8,171 nt of DNA from RGIG8782 sp017475895 (GCA_947167315.1 CAMVHP010000042.1:1-8171), one strand, 5' to 3'; positions 1 through 6,621 are shown, counted from the first letter of the stretch. A program made the numbers and translations. The notes: generated by a model not told the origin, from the sequence alone.

Positions 1-17
1 TTATGAAAAATTTTTAG

Positions 18-806
18 TCCGGCAATGACACGGCTTCAATCCAACTACTTATTGATGGTAGTGATCCAAATATATCTACATTTGTTGATGGTTATGTTAA
101 TGGAGTTATGTCAAAATGGATAAAGGGTGTAAAAATTGAAAATGGACAAGATGCTAATTCAATAATAGATGTAACTACAGCCATTTGGTATAATTCAGAT
201 TTGAAAAGTATAAATTTTATACTACCATCATCGATAGCAATGATTATGACTGTTGTTGGTATGATACTAACGGCATTGGTTATAGCTAGAGAATGGGAAA
301 GAGGAACGATGGAATCTCTGCTAACAACCAAAATTAGTAAAATGGATATTCTGTTGTCAAAATTCATTGCCTACTACTTTTTGACTTTGTTATCAGCTAT
401 TTTTTGTTCGGTTTTGTGTATCTGTTGGTTTAGAGTACCATTTAATGGTTCCTATATAGTTTACTTTTTAACGTCAACATTGTTTATTTTTACATCTTTG
501 GGGCAGGGTATTTTAATATCTACACTATGTAAAAATCAATTTTTAGCGTCGTTATCTGCATCAGTTTTTGGACTTTTGCCCGCTACAATGCTTTCCGGAA
601 TGTTATTTGAAATATCATCCATGCCAAAAATAGTTCAGTTAATATCCTATATGGTACCATCAAGATATTTTAGTGCTTGTATAAGAAACCTGTTCAACGC
701 TGGCAACATTTGGGAGGTGTTACTAACCCAAAGTTTATTTATGATTGGTTTTAGCGCATTAATGTTTATTTTAATTTATAGAAACACAAAAACTAGGCTA
801 GAGTAA
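18..806 (+). CDS. ABC-2 type transporter permease (YbhS/YhhJ-like), 5' incomplete and probably frameshifted
   Basis: Inner-membrane permease of an ABC exporter. From codon 18 the frame gives about 262 residues. It starts in the extracytoplasmic domain with the family pattern 'ASIQLLIDGSDPN' (about codons 6-18), then has a hydrophobic core of roughly five or six membrane segments. Numbering from the Met at 108, these lie near 38-60, 87-108, 115-140, 148-167 and 207-224. The coupling motif REWERGTMESLL (61-72) follows the first of them. Complete members are about 370 residues with an N-terminal membrane anchor, so about 110 residues are missing. The Met at 108 is the first ATG, but its GGAG lies only 2 nt away and conserved sequence continues upstream of it, so it is a poor start. 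In this frame a TAG stands at 15-17, while the adjacent frame reads YEKFLVR over 2-22, which fits the missing upstream sequence and implies a frame change near 20-26. The next permease starts 1 nt after the stop, so the two are probably translationally coupled. Family assignment is confident; substrate is unknown. Confidence 0.82.
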   Translation, partial: SGNDTASIQLLIDGSDPNISTFVDGYVNGVMSKWIKGVKIENGQDANSIIDVTTAIWYNSDLKSINFILPSSIAMIMTVVGMILTALVIAREWERGTMESLLTTKISKMDILLSKFIAYYFLTLLSAIFCSVLCICWFRVPFNGSYIVYFLTSTLFIFTSLGQGILISTLCKNQFLASLSASVFGLLPATMLSGMLFEISSMPKIVQLISYMVPSRYFSACIRNLFNAGNIWEVLLTQSLFMIGFSALMFILIYRNTKTRLE

Positions 807-807
807 T

Positions 808-1920
808 ATGTTTAGATGGAATAGAATTTGGGCTTTAATAGTAAAAGAATTTAAGGTTACTTTGTCTAATAAAAGCAACAGGACAATGATTATATTTCCA
901 CCACTAATTCAGTTGGTTTTGTTTGCTTATACGGCTACACTGGAGGTGAAGAAGGTTTTTATAGCTGTATATGATAAAGACAACACGGAAATATCTAGAA
1001 GTTTAACACAAAAGTTTGACAATACACCAATAGTTGAGCGAGTTTACAGGGTTGACAATGAAAAAGATATGAAAAAGTTGATGGATGCTGAAAAAATTTT
1101 TGCTGTTTTAACCATTCCACAAAATTTTTCAAAGAATATTTACAGTAACAATCCCACAAGTCTACAGGTGATAATTGACGGCAGAAGATCAAATGCATCA
1201 CAGATAGTATCCAGTTACATTGGTAGCATAATACAAAAGTTTTCGGCAGAAATGAATGAATCCTCAAAGGTAAAAAGTCAAATTGAAATAAAAACAAGAA
1301 ATATTTTTAACCCAAATCTGAATTACCAGTGGTTTATTTTAGTTTGTTTAACCGGTATTTTGGCTATGAATATGGCTTTTATGATAACAGCGTTGGCTAT
1401 AGCACAGGAAAAAGAGCTGGGAACATTTGAACAGACAATAATATCACCATTAAAATCCTCAGAAATATTAATTGGTAAAACGATACCGGCAATACTTATA
1501 ACTCTATTCGATGTTACGCTGTTAATCATAGGTTCCGTGATTCTATTTAGAGTTCCAATAGAGGGCTCAATTATAGTACTGTATTTGTGTATAATTATAT
1601 TTTTACTGTCCATATCCGGAATAGGTCTTTCCATATCGACTGTGTGTAAAACACAGCAGCAATCGGTGTTGGGGTTGTTTATTGTAACATCTCCACTCAT
1701 GATGTTATCGGGATTTATGACACCGATTGAAAATATGCCGGCATTTTTTCAGATGCTGACAAAAATTAATCCTTTGACATACTTTTTTGTGCTGTTGCGT
1801 GGAATATTTCTAAAAAATATAAGCGCAATAACAATACTGGAAAACGCTATTCCGATGTTGTTGATTGGAGTAGTAACACTGGTTTTTAGCTGGTGGTTCT
1901 TCAACAAAAACTTGGATTAA
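808..1920 (+). CDS. ABC-2 type transporter permease (YbhR/YhhJ-like)
   Basis: Second membrane subunit of the same exporter, full length at 370 residues (family usually about 365-380). Residues 1-24 are cytoplasmic and 25-45 form the first membrane helix. Residues 46-172 form the extracytoplasmic domain, with 'VIIDGRRSNASQIVSSYIG' at 121-139, the family's DGR/DGSD signature. Residues 174-200, 222-248, 254-280, 286-304 and 344-365 are hydrophobic and form the C-terminal membrane core. The stretch AQEKELGTFEQTIISPLKSS (199-218) is the typical cytoplasmic coupling segment that meets the ATPase. There is no clear Shine-Dalgarno; the ATG lies 1 nt past the preceding stop, so reinitiation or coupling is likely. 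In enterobacterial YbhGFSR-type systems, tandem permeases work with an HlyD-like adaptor and a double-domain ATPase. Those genes are not in the window and are presumably upstream. Proposed roles for the family are drug or ion efflux; nothing here fixes the substrate. No convincing hairpin terminator follows, only a T8 run at 1987-1994. Confidence 0.9.
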   Translation: MFRWNRIWALIVKEFKVTLSNKSNRTMIIFPPLIQLVLFAYTATLEVKKVFIAVYDKDNTEISRSLTQKFDNTPIVERVYRVDNEKDMKKLMDAEKIFAVLTIPQNFSKNIYSNNPTSLQVIIDGRRSNASQIVSSYIGSIIQKFSAEMNESSKVKSQIEIKTRNIFNPNLNYQWFILVCLTGILAMNMAFMITALAIAQEKELGTFEQTIISPLKSSEILIGKTIPAILITLFDVTLLIIGSVILFRVPIEGSIIVLYLCIIIFLLSISGIGLSISTVCKTQQQSVLGLFIVTSPLMMLSGFMTPIENMPAFFQMLTKINPLTYFFVLLRGIFLKNISAITILENAIPMLLIGVVTLVFSWWFFNKNLD

Positions 1921-2008
1921 TTCCGTAGACGTAAATTAAAACTATTATGTTTTTGCTAAGTTAAAAATACCACCGTGATTACTAGATTTTTTTTGAGTTT
2001 GCATTAGA

Positions 2009-2098
2009 TGGCGGATAGGGAGGGATTCGAACCCCCGGAGGGCTTGCACCCTCGCCGGTTTTCAAGACCGGTGCATTCGACCACTCTGCCACCTATCC
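2009..2098 (-). tRNA. tRNA-Ser (anticodon TGA)
   Basis: Read on the minus strand, the 7-bp acceptor stem is GGATAGG (2098-2092) with CCTATCC, followed by discriminator G and an encoded CCA (2011-2009). The anticodon arm is CCGGT-CTTGAAA-ACCGG, giving anticodon TGA, which reads UCN serine codons. A long variable arm (GAGGGTGCAAGCCCTC region) marks it as class II, as expected for serine. The T arm carries GGTTCGAATCC. Total length is 90 nt with CCA. It is transcribed away from rpsB. No strong intrinsic terminator is visible downstream on the minus strand. Confidence 0.97.
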
Positions 2099-2107
2099 AC
2101 AATTTCA

Positions 2108-2135
2108 ATATTACTTCAATAAACGAAAAAATCAA
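2108..2135 (-). promoter_or_regulatory. Predicted sigma-70 promoter for tRNA-Ser
   Basis: On the minus strand, TTGATT (2135-2130) and TAATAT (2113-2108) are separated by 16 bp. Transcription would start near 2101, just ahead of the tRNA 5' end at 2098. Both boxes match the consensus at four of six positions. In DNA this AT-rich such matches are common, so the placement carries most of the weight. Confidence 0.4.
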
Positions 2136-2156
2136 GGTATTTTTATAAGAAAAATG

Positions 2157-2185
2157 TTGATTTTATAAAAATAATTAATTACAAT
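2157..2185 (+). promoter_or_regulatory. rpsB: Predicted sigma-70 promoter for rpsB-tsf
   Basis: TTGATT (2157-2162) and TACAAT (2180-2185, five of six matches) are 17 bp apart. The predicted start near 2192 gives an RNA leader of about 115 nt before the rpsB ATG at 2308, long enough to contain the folded element at 2246-2300. It lies back to back with the tRNA-Ser promoter; the two -35 boxes are 21 bp apart. Other AT-rich -10-like strings downstream (2220-2240) cannot be excluded as alternatives. Confidence 0.5.
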
Positions 2186-2245
2186 GACTCTGTTTAAACT
2201 TAGTTAAAATTAGTTTAAATTTTATTATATTATTATTAATTAACA

Positions 2246-2307
2246 TATCAACAAACTTTGGTGTCCTACGGGATTTTTGTTGATAAATGTTTAACCAAGG
2301 TATTAAA
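2246..2307 (+). promoter_or_regulatory. rpsB leader RNA: predicted pseudoknot over the ribosome binding site
   Basis: Stem 1 is a perfect 10-bp pairing of TATCAACAAA (2246-2255) with TTTGTTGATA (2276-2285). Inside it, 2263-2266 pairs with 2271-2274 (one G-U) and closes a UACG loop with a C-G pair, a stable UNCG tetraloop. The 5' side carries a 7-nt bulge, CTTTGGT (2256-2262), complementary to ACCAAGG at 2294-2300 (six Watson-Crick pairs and one U-G). ACCAAGG contains the AAGG that serves as Shine-Dalgarno for the ATG at 2308, 7 nt further on. The fold would therefore be a pseudoknot that covers the ribosome binding site. S2 represses its own rpsB-tsf operon through a conserved leader in gammaproteobacteria (the t44 RNA family); applying that role here is inference from position and structure. 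Confidence 0.6.
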
Positions 2308-3219
2308 ATGACAGAAGAAAAAGAGCTAGTCGAAGAAAGCAACGAAGAAGTTGTTGAAAATCAAGAAGAAACAGAAACTAAAGAAAATCAAGTACCATTT
2401 ACCATAAGAGAACTGTTGGAAGCAGGAGCACATTTTGGTCATAGAACTATGAGATGGAATCCAAAAATGGCTCGATACATTTATGGTGCTAGAAATGGTA
2501 TTCATATTATAGACCTGACACAAACAGCAATCCTACTAAATGAAGCTACTAGGATATTGAAAGAAGTTGTTAAAAAGAAGGGTAAAGTACTTTTTGTTTG
2601 TACTAAAAAACAGGGTGCTGAAAGCATTAAAGAATTGGCGGAAAATAACAACCAATTTTATGTTAACCATAAATGGCTTGGTGGTATGCTTACCAACTGG
2701 AAAACTGTTTCTCAATCAATAAAAAAAATTAGATTTATTGAAAGTCAATTGGCAGACGAAAATAACAAACTGTTGAAGAAGGAACAGATTGTTTTAAATA
2801 AACAAAAGGAAAAGTTGATAGACAACTTGGGTGGTATAAAGTCAATGGGAACTTTACCAGACCTCTTGTTTGTTATTGATACAGTTAAAGAAAGTTTAGC
2901 CATAAACGAGGCAAAATCTTTAGGAATACCAGTTATGGCTGTTGTTGATACAAATTCTGATCCGGATGTTATAGATTATCCTATTCCTGGAAATGATGAC
3001 TCAATAAAAGCAATACAATTATACTGCAGAGTAATTAACGATTCTCTAAAGGATGTAAAAGTTGCTAGAACTGAAAAGAAGGCTACAACAGTTAAGAAAA
3101 AGATCACTGGTGCCGACAAGAAAGTTGTTAAAAAACCGTCTCTGAAAAAGGAAGTTAAAGAGAAAAAGGAAACCAAAGACGAAACGGTAGAGGAAACAAC
3201 AAAAACAACAGAGGAGTAG
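2308..3219 (+). CDS. rpsB: 30S ribosomal protein S2
   Basis: S2 is a small-subunit protein that joins late in 30S assembly and helps recruit S1. The core spans about residues 31-250: 'LLEAGAHFGHRTMRWNPKMA' (36-55), IYGARNGIHIIDLTQT (58-73), VNHKWLGGMLTNWKT (119-133), LGGIKSMGTLPDLLFVID (174-191), AVVDTNSDPD (211-220) and IDYPIPGNDDSIKAIQLYC (222-240). The start at 2308 (MTEEKE) is chosen because AAGG (2297-2300) lies 7 nt upstream. The in-frame ATG at 2287 has no ribosome binding site and lies between the leader stem and the pseudoknot strand. The protein is 303 residues, longer than the usual ~240-260. It has an acidic, Glu-rich N-terminal extension (1-28) and a Lys/Glu-rich, probably disordered C-terminal tail (251-303). 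It overlaps nothing; tsf begins 3 nt after the stop. Identification is certain; only the start has slight doubt. Confidence 0.97.
   Translation: MTEEKELVEESNEEVVENQEETETKENQVPFTIRELLEAGAHFGHRTMRWNPKMARYIYGARNGIHIIDLTQTAILLNEATRILKEVVKKKGKVLFVCTKKQGAESIKELAENNNQFYVNHKWLGGMLTNWKTVSQSIKKIRFIESQLADENNKLLKKEQIVLNKQKEKLIDNLGGIKSMGTLPDLLFVIDTVKESLAINEAKSLGIPVMAVVDTNSDPDVIDYPIPGNDDSIKAIQLYCRVINDSLKDVKVARTEKKATTVKKKITGADKKVVKKPSLKKEVKEKKETKDETVEETTKTTEE
3211..3216 (+). promoter_or_regulatory. tsf: Shine-Dalgarno site for tsf
   Basis: GAGGAG lies 6 nt before the tsf ATG and is the strongest ribosome binding site in the window. It sits inside the last two sense codons of rpsB, so ribosomes finishing S2 pass directly over it. 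This supports coupled translation and fixes the tsf start at 3223. Confidence 0.8.
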
Positions 3220-3222
3220 ACG

Positions 3223-4134
3223 ATGGTAGATTTATCTTTAATTAAAAAATTAAGAGAAGAAACAAACTGCGGTATTGCTGATTGTAATAAAGCATTGGCG
3301 GCCTGCAATAATAATTTTGAAGAGGCAGTTGATTGGTTAAGAAAGAAAGGACTATCATCCGCTGCAAAGAAAAGTACCAGAATAACCACAGAAGGTTTGA
3401 TTGCTATAAAAAACAATGGTAACAGTGCCTGTATGGTGGAGCTCAATTCTGAAACTGACTTCGTTGCTAGAAATGATAAATTCCAAGAGCTGGCTTTACA
3501 CATAGCAGACGCTGGTTTGAAGGTTAAGAATAATGATAACTTTGTTGAAGAAGTTAAAGGTTATTCCAACATTAATGAAGAAATAACAAATAAAATTGCT
3601 GTTATTGGTGAAAATATACAGCTAAGAAGAGGTAAAACAATAGCAGTTGATGGTGGTGTTATAGTTTCCTATCTGCACAACGTTATCGCTCCAAATCTTG
3701 GAAAGATTGGTGTTTTACTTGCTCTAAAATCCAATGCTGATATAAACAGTCTGCAGGAAGTTGGAAAGCAAATAGCTATGCATATAGCTGCTTCTAAACC
3801 GGAATTTCTTGATAGAGAAAGTGTTCCGGCTGAAAGACTGGCAAGAGAAAGAGATGTTTTAATAGAACAGGCAAAAACATCCGGTAAACCACAAAACATT
3901 ATTGATAAAATGATAGAGGGTAGAATAAAGAAATTCTATGAAGAAATTTGTTTATTGGACCAAGTATTTGTTATGGATAATGATAAAAAGGTTAGTGATG
4001 TTCTTAAGACCTTTGAAAAGGAAAATGGTACAAAGGTAGAAATTCAAGAATATTGTTTGTATATTTTGGGTGAAGGTCTAGAGAAAAAGGAAGATAATTT
4101 TGCTGAAGAAGTTGCTTCCATGCAGAAAAAATAA
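3223..4134 (+). CDS. tsf: Translation elongation factor Ts (EF-Ts)
   Basis: EF-Ts is the guanine-nucleotide exchange factor that releases GDP from EF-Tu during elongation in the cytoplasm. The 303-residue product has the full family layout. The N-terminal UBA-like domain is 'LIKKLREETNCGIADCNKAL' (6-25) to about residue 55. The core has the EF-Tu-contacting TDFVARND motif (78-85), with Asp79 and Phe80 as the expected residues that disrupt Mg-GDP binding. A second core repeat includes 'SYLHNVIAPNLGKIGVLLAL' (149-168) and the IAMHIAASKP helix (184-193). 'MIEGRIKKFYEEICLLDQ' lies at 230-247, and the C-terminal module runs to 303. Length matches alphaproteobacterial EF-Ts (about 300-310). It is the second gene of the rpsB-tsf operon, 3 nt after the rpsB stop. 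The usual followers in many proteobacteria, pyrH and frr, are absent here and a terminator comes 24 nt downstream. Confidence 0.98.
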   Translation: MVDLSLIKKLREETNCGIADCNKALAACNNNFEEAVDWLRKKGLSSAAKKSTRITTEGLIAIKNNGNSACMVELNSETDFVARNDKFQELALHIADAGLKVKNNDNFVEEVKGYSNINEEITNKIAVIGENIQLRRGKTIAVDGGVIVSYLHNVIAPNLGKIGVLLALKSNADINSLQEVGKQIAMHIAASKPEFLDRESVPAERLARERDVLIEQAKTSGKPQNIIDKMIEGRIKKFYEEICLLDQVFVMDNDKKVSDVLKTFEKENGTKVEIQEYCLYILGEGLEKKEDNFAEEVASMQKK

Positions 4135-4157
4135 ACATCAAGTTTTAATTCACAATG

Positions 4158-4196
4158 AAAATAGTACTTTGACATTTTGTTAAGGTACTATTTTTT
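4158..4196. terminator. Bidirectional intrinsic terminator between tsf and pcrA
   Basis: AAAATAGTAC (4158-4167) pairs perfectly with GTACTATTTT (4185-4194). Three further pairs inside (one U-G) make a stem of about 13 bp with an 11-nt loop. On the plus strand it ends in six T's (4191-4196), 24 nt after the tsf stop. Read on the minus strand the same hairpin ends in TTTT (4161-4158), 28 nt after the start of the pcrA stop codon side, so it can serve both convergent genes. The stem is AT-rich, so efficiency may be moderate. Confidence 0.8.
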
Positions 4197-4221
4197 ATAA
4201 ATAAAAATAAAATCTTTAATA

Positions 4222-6462
4222 TTACTTTTCCACCATTTCAACGAAACTTCGTAAGATAACCTTTTCGCCACCTCTGCCAAAAATAACGGTCAACTTATCA
4301 CCGTCTTCATGTTTAATGTAACCGTAACCGAATTTTTTATGAAAACATTTTTGTAAATTAAAACTTTTTCTATTATCGCTGACGTCACTAACTTTATTGG
4401 CATTATTTACATAGCTAACAACTCTAAAATTTTCACTATTTTTGCGTTTTTCGGCTGTGGATTCGTAATTTTCATCCGCATTCACATCGGTTTTGTTAAA
4501 TCTATATTTATTTTCATCATAATTTTTCTTATAACCGTAGTAACTGTTGTAATAGTAATTTTCATTCGAATTATCAATAATATTCAATTTTTTTTCTGGA
4601 ATTTCTTTTATGAAATCCGATGGTTCAAGTATTGCTATGTCTCCATGGTCATATTTATATTTAGAATAACTTATGTAGAGTCTATTCATTGCTCTAGTTA
4701 TGGCTACATACGCCAGTCTTCTTTCCTCTTCGGTACTATTGTTTTCTTCCACAGACTTTGGACTAGGAAAAACACCCTCCTGCCAATTTGGCAAAAATAC
4801 TGTATCGAATTCTAATCCTTTGGCCGAATGTATAGTTAATATATTTACAGCGTCAATGGTGTTTTTTTGGTTATTGTCACTAACTAAGCTTACATATTCC
4901 AAAAATTCACTTATATTTTCAAATTCTTCCAGCGTGTTTACAAATTCTTCTATATTTTCAACTTTATTTTTAGCCTCTATATCCTCGTTTTTCTCAACAA
5001 ATTCAATAAACCTCGTTTCACTTAATATAACTTTCATTAGATCCTTTAGAGAAATATTTTTTACATTATTTTTCCAATCTCTAATTTTATTTAATAAACC
5101 CTTGAGTTCCTCTGCGGCTTTACCTTTAATGCTTGAACTATTGCACAACTCGGAAGCTGCATCCATCATAGATATATTTTTTTCATCGGATACATTTCTT
5201 ATTTTATCTATAGTAACACTACCTATATCCCTTCTTGGTACATTAATGATTCTTTCAAATGATAAATCATCACCGGTGTTATTTATGAGTCTTAAATATG
5301 CTATACAATCTTTAATTTCTTTTCTTTCATAAAACTTTAATCCACCAACTATTATATATGGGATACTAGCCTTTAAAAGTACATCCTCTAATACTCTGGT
5401 CTGGTAACCGGCTCTGACTAAAATAGCCATTTGCTTATAATCACTAACAGCTGATGTACTTTTTAATCTATTAATTTCATCAACAATATACATAGCTTCA
5501 TGTTTTACATCATTACACTTTACCAAACAAACCCTTTCTCCACTTTCTCCGCTGTTGGCATATAACACCTTTTTATGCCTATCTTTATTGTTTGATATGA
5601 TACAGGAGGATACATCCAAGATATTTTGCGTAGATCTGTAGTTTCTTTCCAGTTTTAGTATTTTGGCCTTTGAAAAATCGTTTTTAAACTTCAGAATATT
5701 TTTTATTTGTGCTCCCCTCCAACCGTATATGGATTGGTCATCATCTCCAACACAGGTTATATTTTTTTTACTGTTTGAGTCTATTCCGCTAATTAACTTT
5801 AAAAATTCGTTTTGAACTGAGTTTGTGTCCTGATATTCATCAACAAAAATATATTTAAATTTGTTATTGTAGTATTCTTTTATTTCTTTTTTTGTCTTTA
5901 AAATTTCTATCGAATTCAACAACAGATCACAAAAATCAAACATATTTGACTTTCTTAATCTTTCGTTGTACCTGTTAAATACCTCATCAAACATATACAA
6001 ATGTTCTCGCGAGCTGTTAACCATTCTGTCCTTTACTCTTGATATATTTTCCACATATTGTTTTGGTGAATATTCCTTTTGATCTATATCAAGTTCCTTC
6101 ATTATTTGCTTTACTATCGTATTTTGTTCACTCTGGTCAACTATTATAAAATTATTATCAAAGCCAATAACATTACTGTGTTGTCGCAAAATTCTTACAG
6201 CTATTGAATGGAATGTACCTATCCACATTGAATTTGTATCAAGACCAGTCAAATCGTCAACCCTTTCCTTCATTTCATTTGCTGCCTTATTGGTAAAAGT
6301 CATGGCAAGTATTTGGGATGGGTAGCACATATTTGATTTTATAATATAGGCTATTTTTGATGTTATAACTTTGGTTTTACCTGTTCCAGCTCCGGCAAGT
6401 ATCAAAAGTGGCCCATCATTGTATAAAACCGCCTCTATCTGTTCTTTATTTAGGTTATCCAT
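4222..6462 (-). CDS. pcrA: ATP-dependent 3'-5' DNA helicase, UvrD/PcrA/Rep family
   Basis: SF1A helicase of 746 residues, acting in DNA repair and in clearing proteins or stalled structures from DNA. Motifs appear in order: Q motif LNKEQIEAV (4-12), Walker A AGAGTGKT (23-30, Lys29), motif Ia MTFTNKAANEMKERV (54-68), GTFHS (82-86), Walker B VDEYQDTN (207-214), motif III GDDDQSIYGWRGA (239-251), motif IV LERNYRS (271-277), motif V LTIHSAKGLEFD (542-553) and motif VI EERRLAYVAITRA (579-591). All catalytic residues are present. Residues 622-703 form an Asn/Tyr/Lys/Asp-rich linker, leading to a C-terminal Tudor-like domain (706-746, FHKKFGYGYIKHEDGDKLTV) that in PcrA/UvrD binds RNA polymerase. This supports PcrA/UvrD over Rep. 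The start ATG (6462) has no clear Shine-Dalgarno, but it precedes the Q motif directly and an upstream ATG is closed by a stop at once. The gene converges on tsf and has its own promoter. Confidence 0.96.
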   Translation of the reverse strand: MDNLNKEQIEAVLYNDGPLLILAGAGTGKTKVITSKIAYIIKSNMCYPSQILAMTFTNKAANEMKERVDDLTGLDTNSMWIGTFHSIAVRILRQHSNVIGFDNNFIIVDQSEQNTIVKQIMKELDIDQKEYSPKQYVENISRVKDRMVNSSREHLYMFDEVFNRYNERLRKSNMFDFCDLLLNSIEILKTKKEIKEYYNNKFKYIFVDEYQDTNSVQNEFLKLISGIDSNSKKNITCVGDDDQSIYGWRGAQIKNILKFKNDFSKAKILKLERNYRSTQNILDVSSCIISNNKDRHKKVLYANSGESGERVCLVKCNDVKHEAMYIVDEINRLKSTSAVSDYKQMAILVRAGYQTRVLEDVLLKASIPYIIVGGLKFYERKEIKDCIAYLRLINNTGDDLSFERIINVPRRDIGSVTIDKIRNVSDEKNISMMDAASELCNSSSIKGKAAEELKGLLNKIRDWKNNVKNISLKDLMKVILSETRFIEFVEKNEDIEAKNKVENIEEFVNTLEEFENISEFLEYVSLVSDNNQKNTIDAVNILTIHSAKGLEFDTVFLPNWQEGVFPSPKSVEENNSTEEERRLAYVAITRAMNRLYISYSKYKYDHGDIAILEPSDFIKEIPEKKLNIIDNSNENYYYNSYYGYKKNYDENKYRFNKTDVNADENYESTAEKRKNSENFRVVSYVNNANKVSDVSDNRKSFNLQKCFHKKFGYGYIKHEDGDKLTVIFGRGGEKVILRSFVEMVEK

Positions 6463-6494
6463 TTACGGAAAACTCATTTATTCTTTTTATTTAC

Positions 6495-6522
6495 AATATA
6501 TTTTATACCTGTGTAAAGTCAA
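6495..6522 (-). promoter_or_regulatory. pcrA: Predicted sigma-70 promoter for pcrA
   Basis: On the minus strand TTGACT (6522-6517, five of six matches) and TATATT (6500-6495, five of six) are separated by 16 bp. The predicted start near 6488 leaves an untranslated leader of about 25 nt before the ATG at 6462. I see no inverted repeat resembling a LexA box over the boxes, so SOS control is not indicated by eye. Confidence 0.6.
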
Positions 6523-6621
6523 GCATTTTGCAATAACGATATTGATGCTGACGATATAAAATAGATTTTATGTTGATTTTATGACAGTTTTTTTCACATA
6601 ATAAAATATTTATTTTTTTTC

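Noticed and set aside
1323..1700. Minus-strand open frame opposite the second permease
   Set aside because: Shadow of a conserved membrane protein; no ribosome binding site or recognisable motif.
1960..1995. Intrinsic terminator after the permease operon at the T8 run (1987-1994)
   Set aside because: Only a weak A/T pairing (AAAAAT with ATTTTT) can form; no GC-containing stem adjoins the T's.
2264..2273. CCTACGGG in the rpsB leader matches the helix 14 hairpin of 16S rRNA, suggesting S2-binding mimicry
   Set aside because: Eight bases around a stable UACG tetraloop can recur by convergence, and S2 is not known to bind helix 14, so I do not claim mimicry.
2287..2307. Upstream in-frame ATG (2287) as the rpsB start, adding MFNQGIK
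   Set aside because: No Shine-Dalgarno precedes it, it follows directly on the leader stem, and the ATG at 2308 has AAGG at proper spacing.
2976..3503. Long minus-strand open frame opposite rpsB/tsf
   Set aside because: It is antisense to two certain genes and rich in Ser/Leu/Phe, as expected for the complement of Lys/Glu-rich coding sequence.
4700..5332. 210-codon plus-strand open frame opposite pcrA
   Set aside because: It is Ser/Leu/Phe-rich, has no family pattern, and lies wholly opposite conserved helicase motifs.
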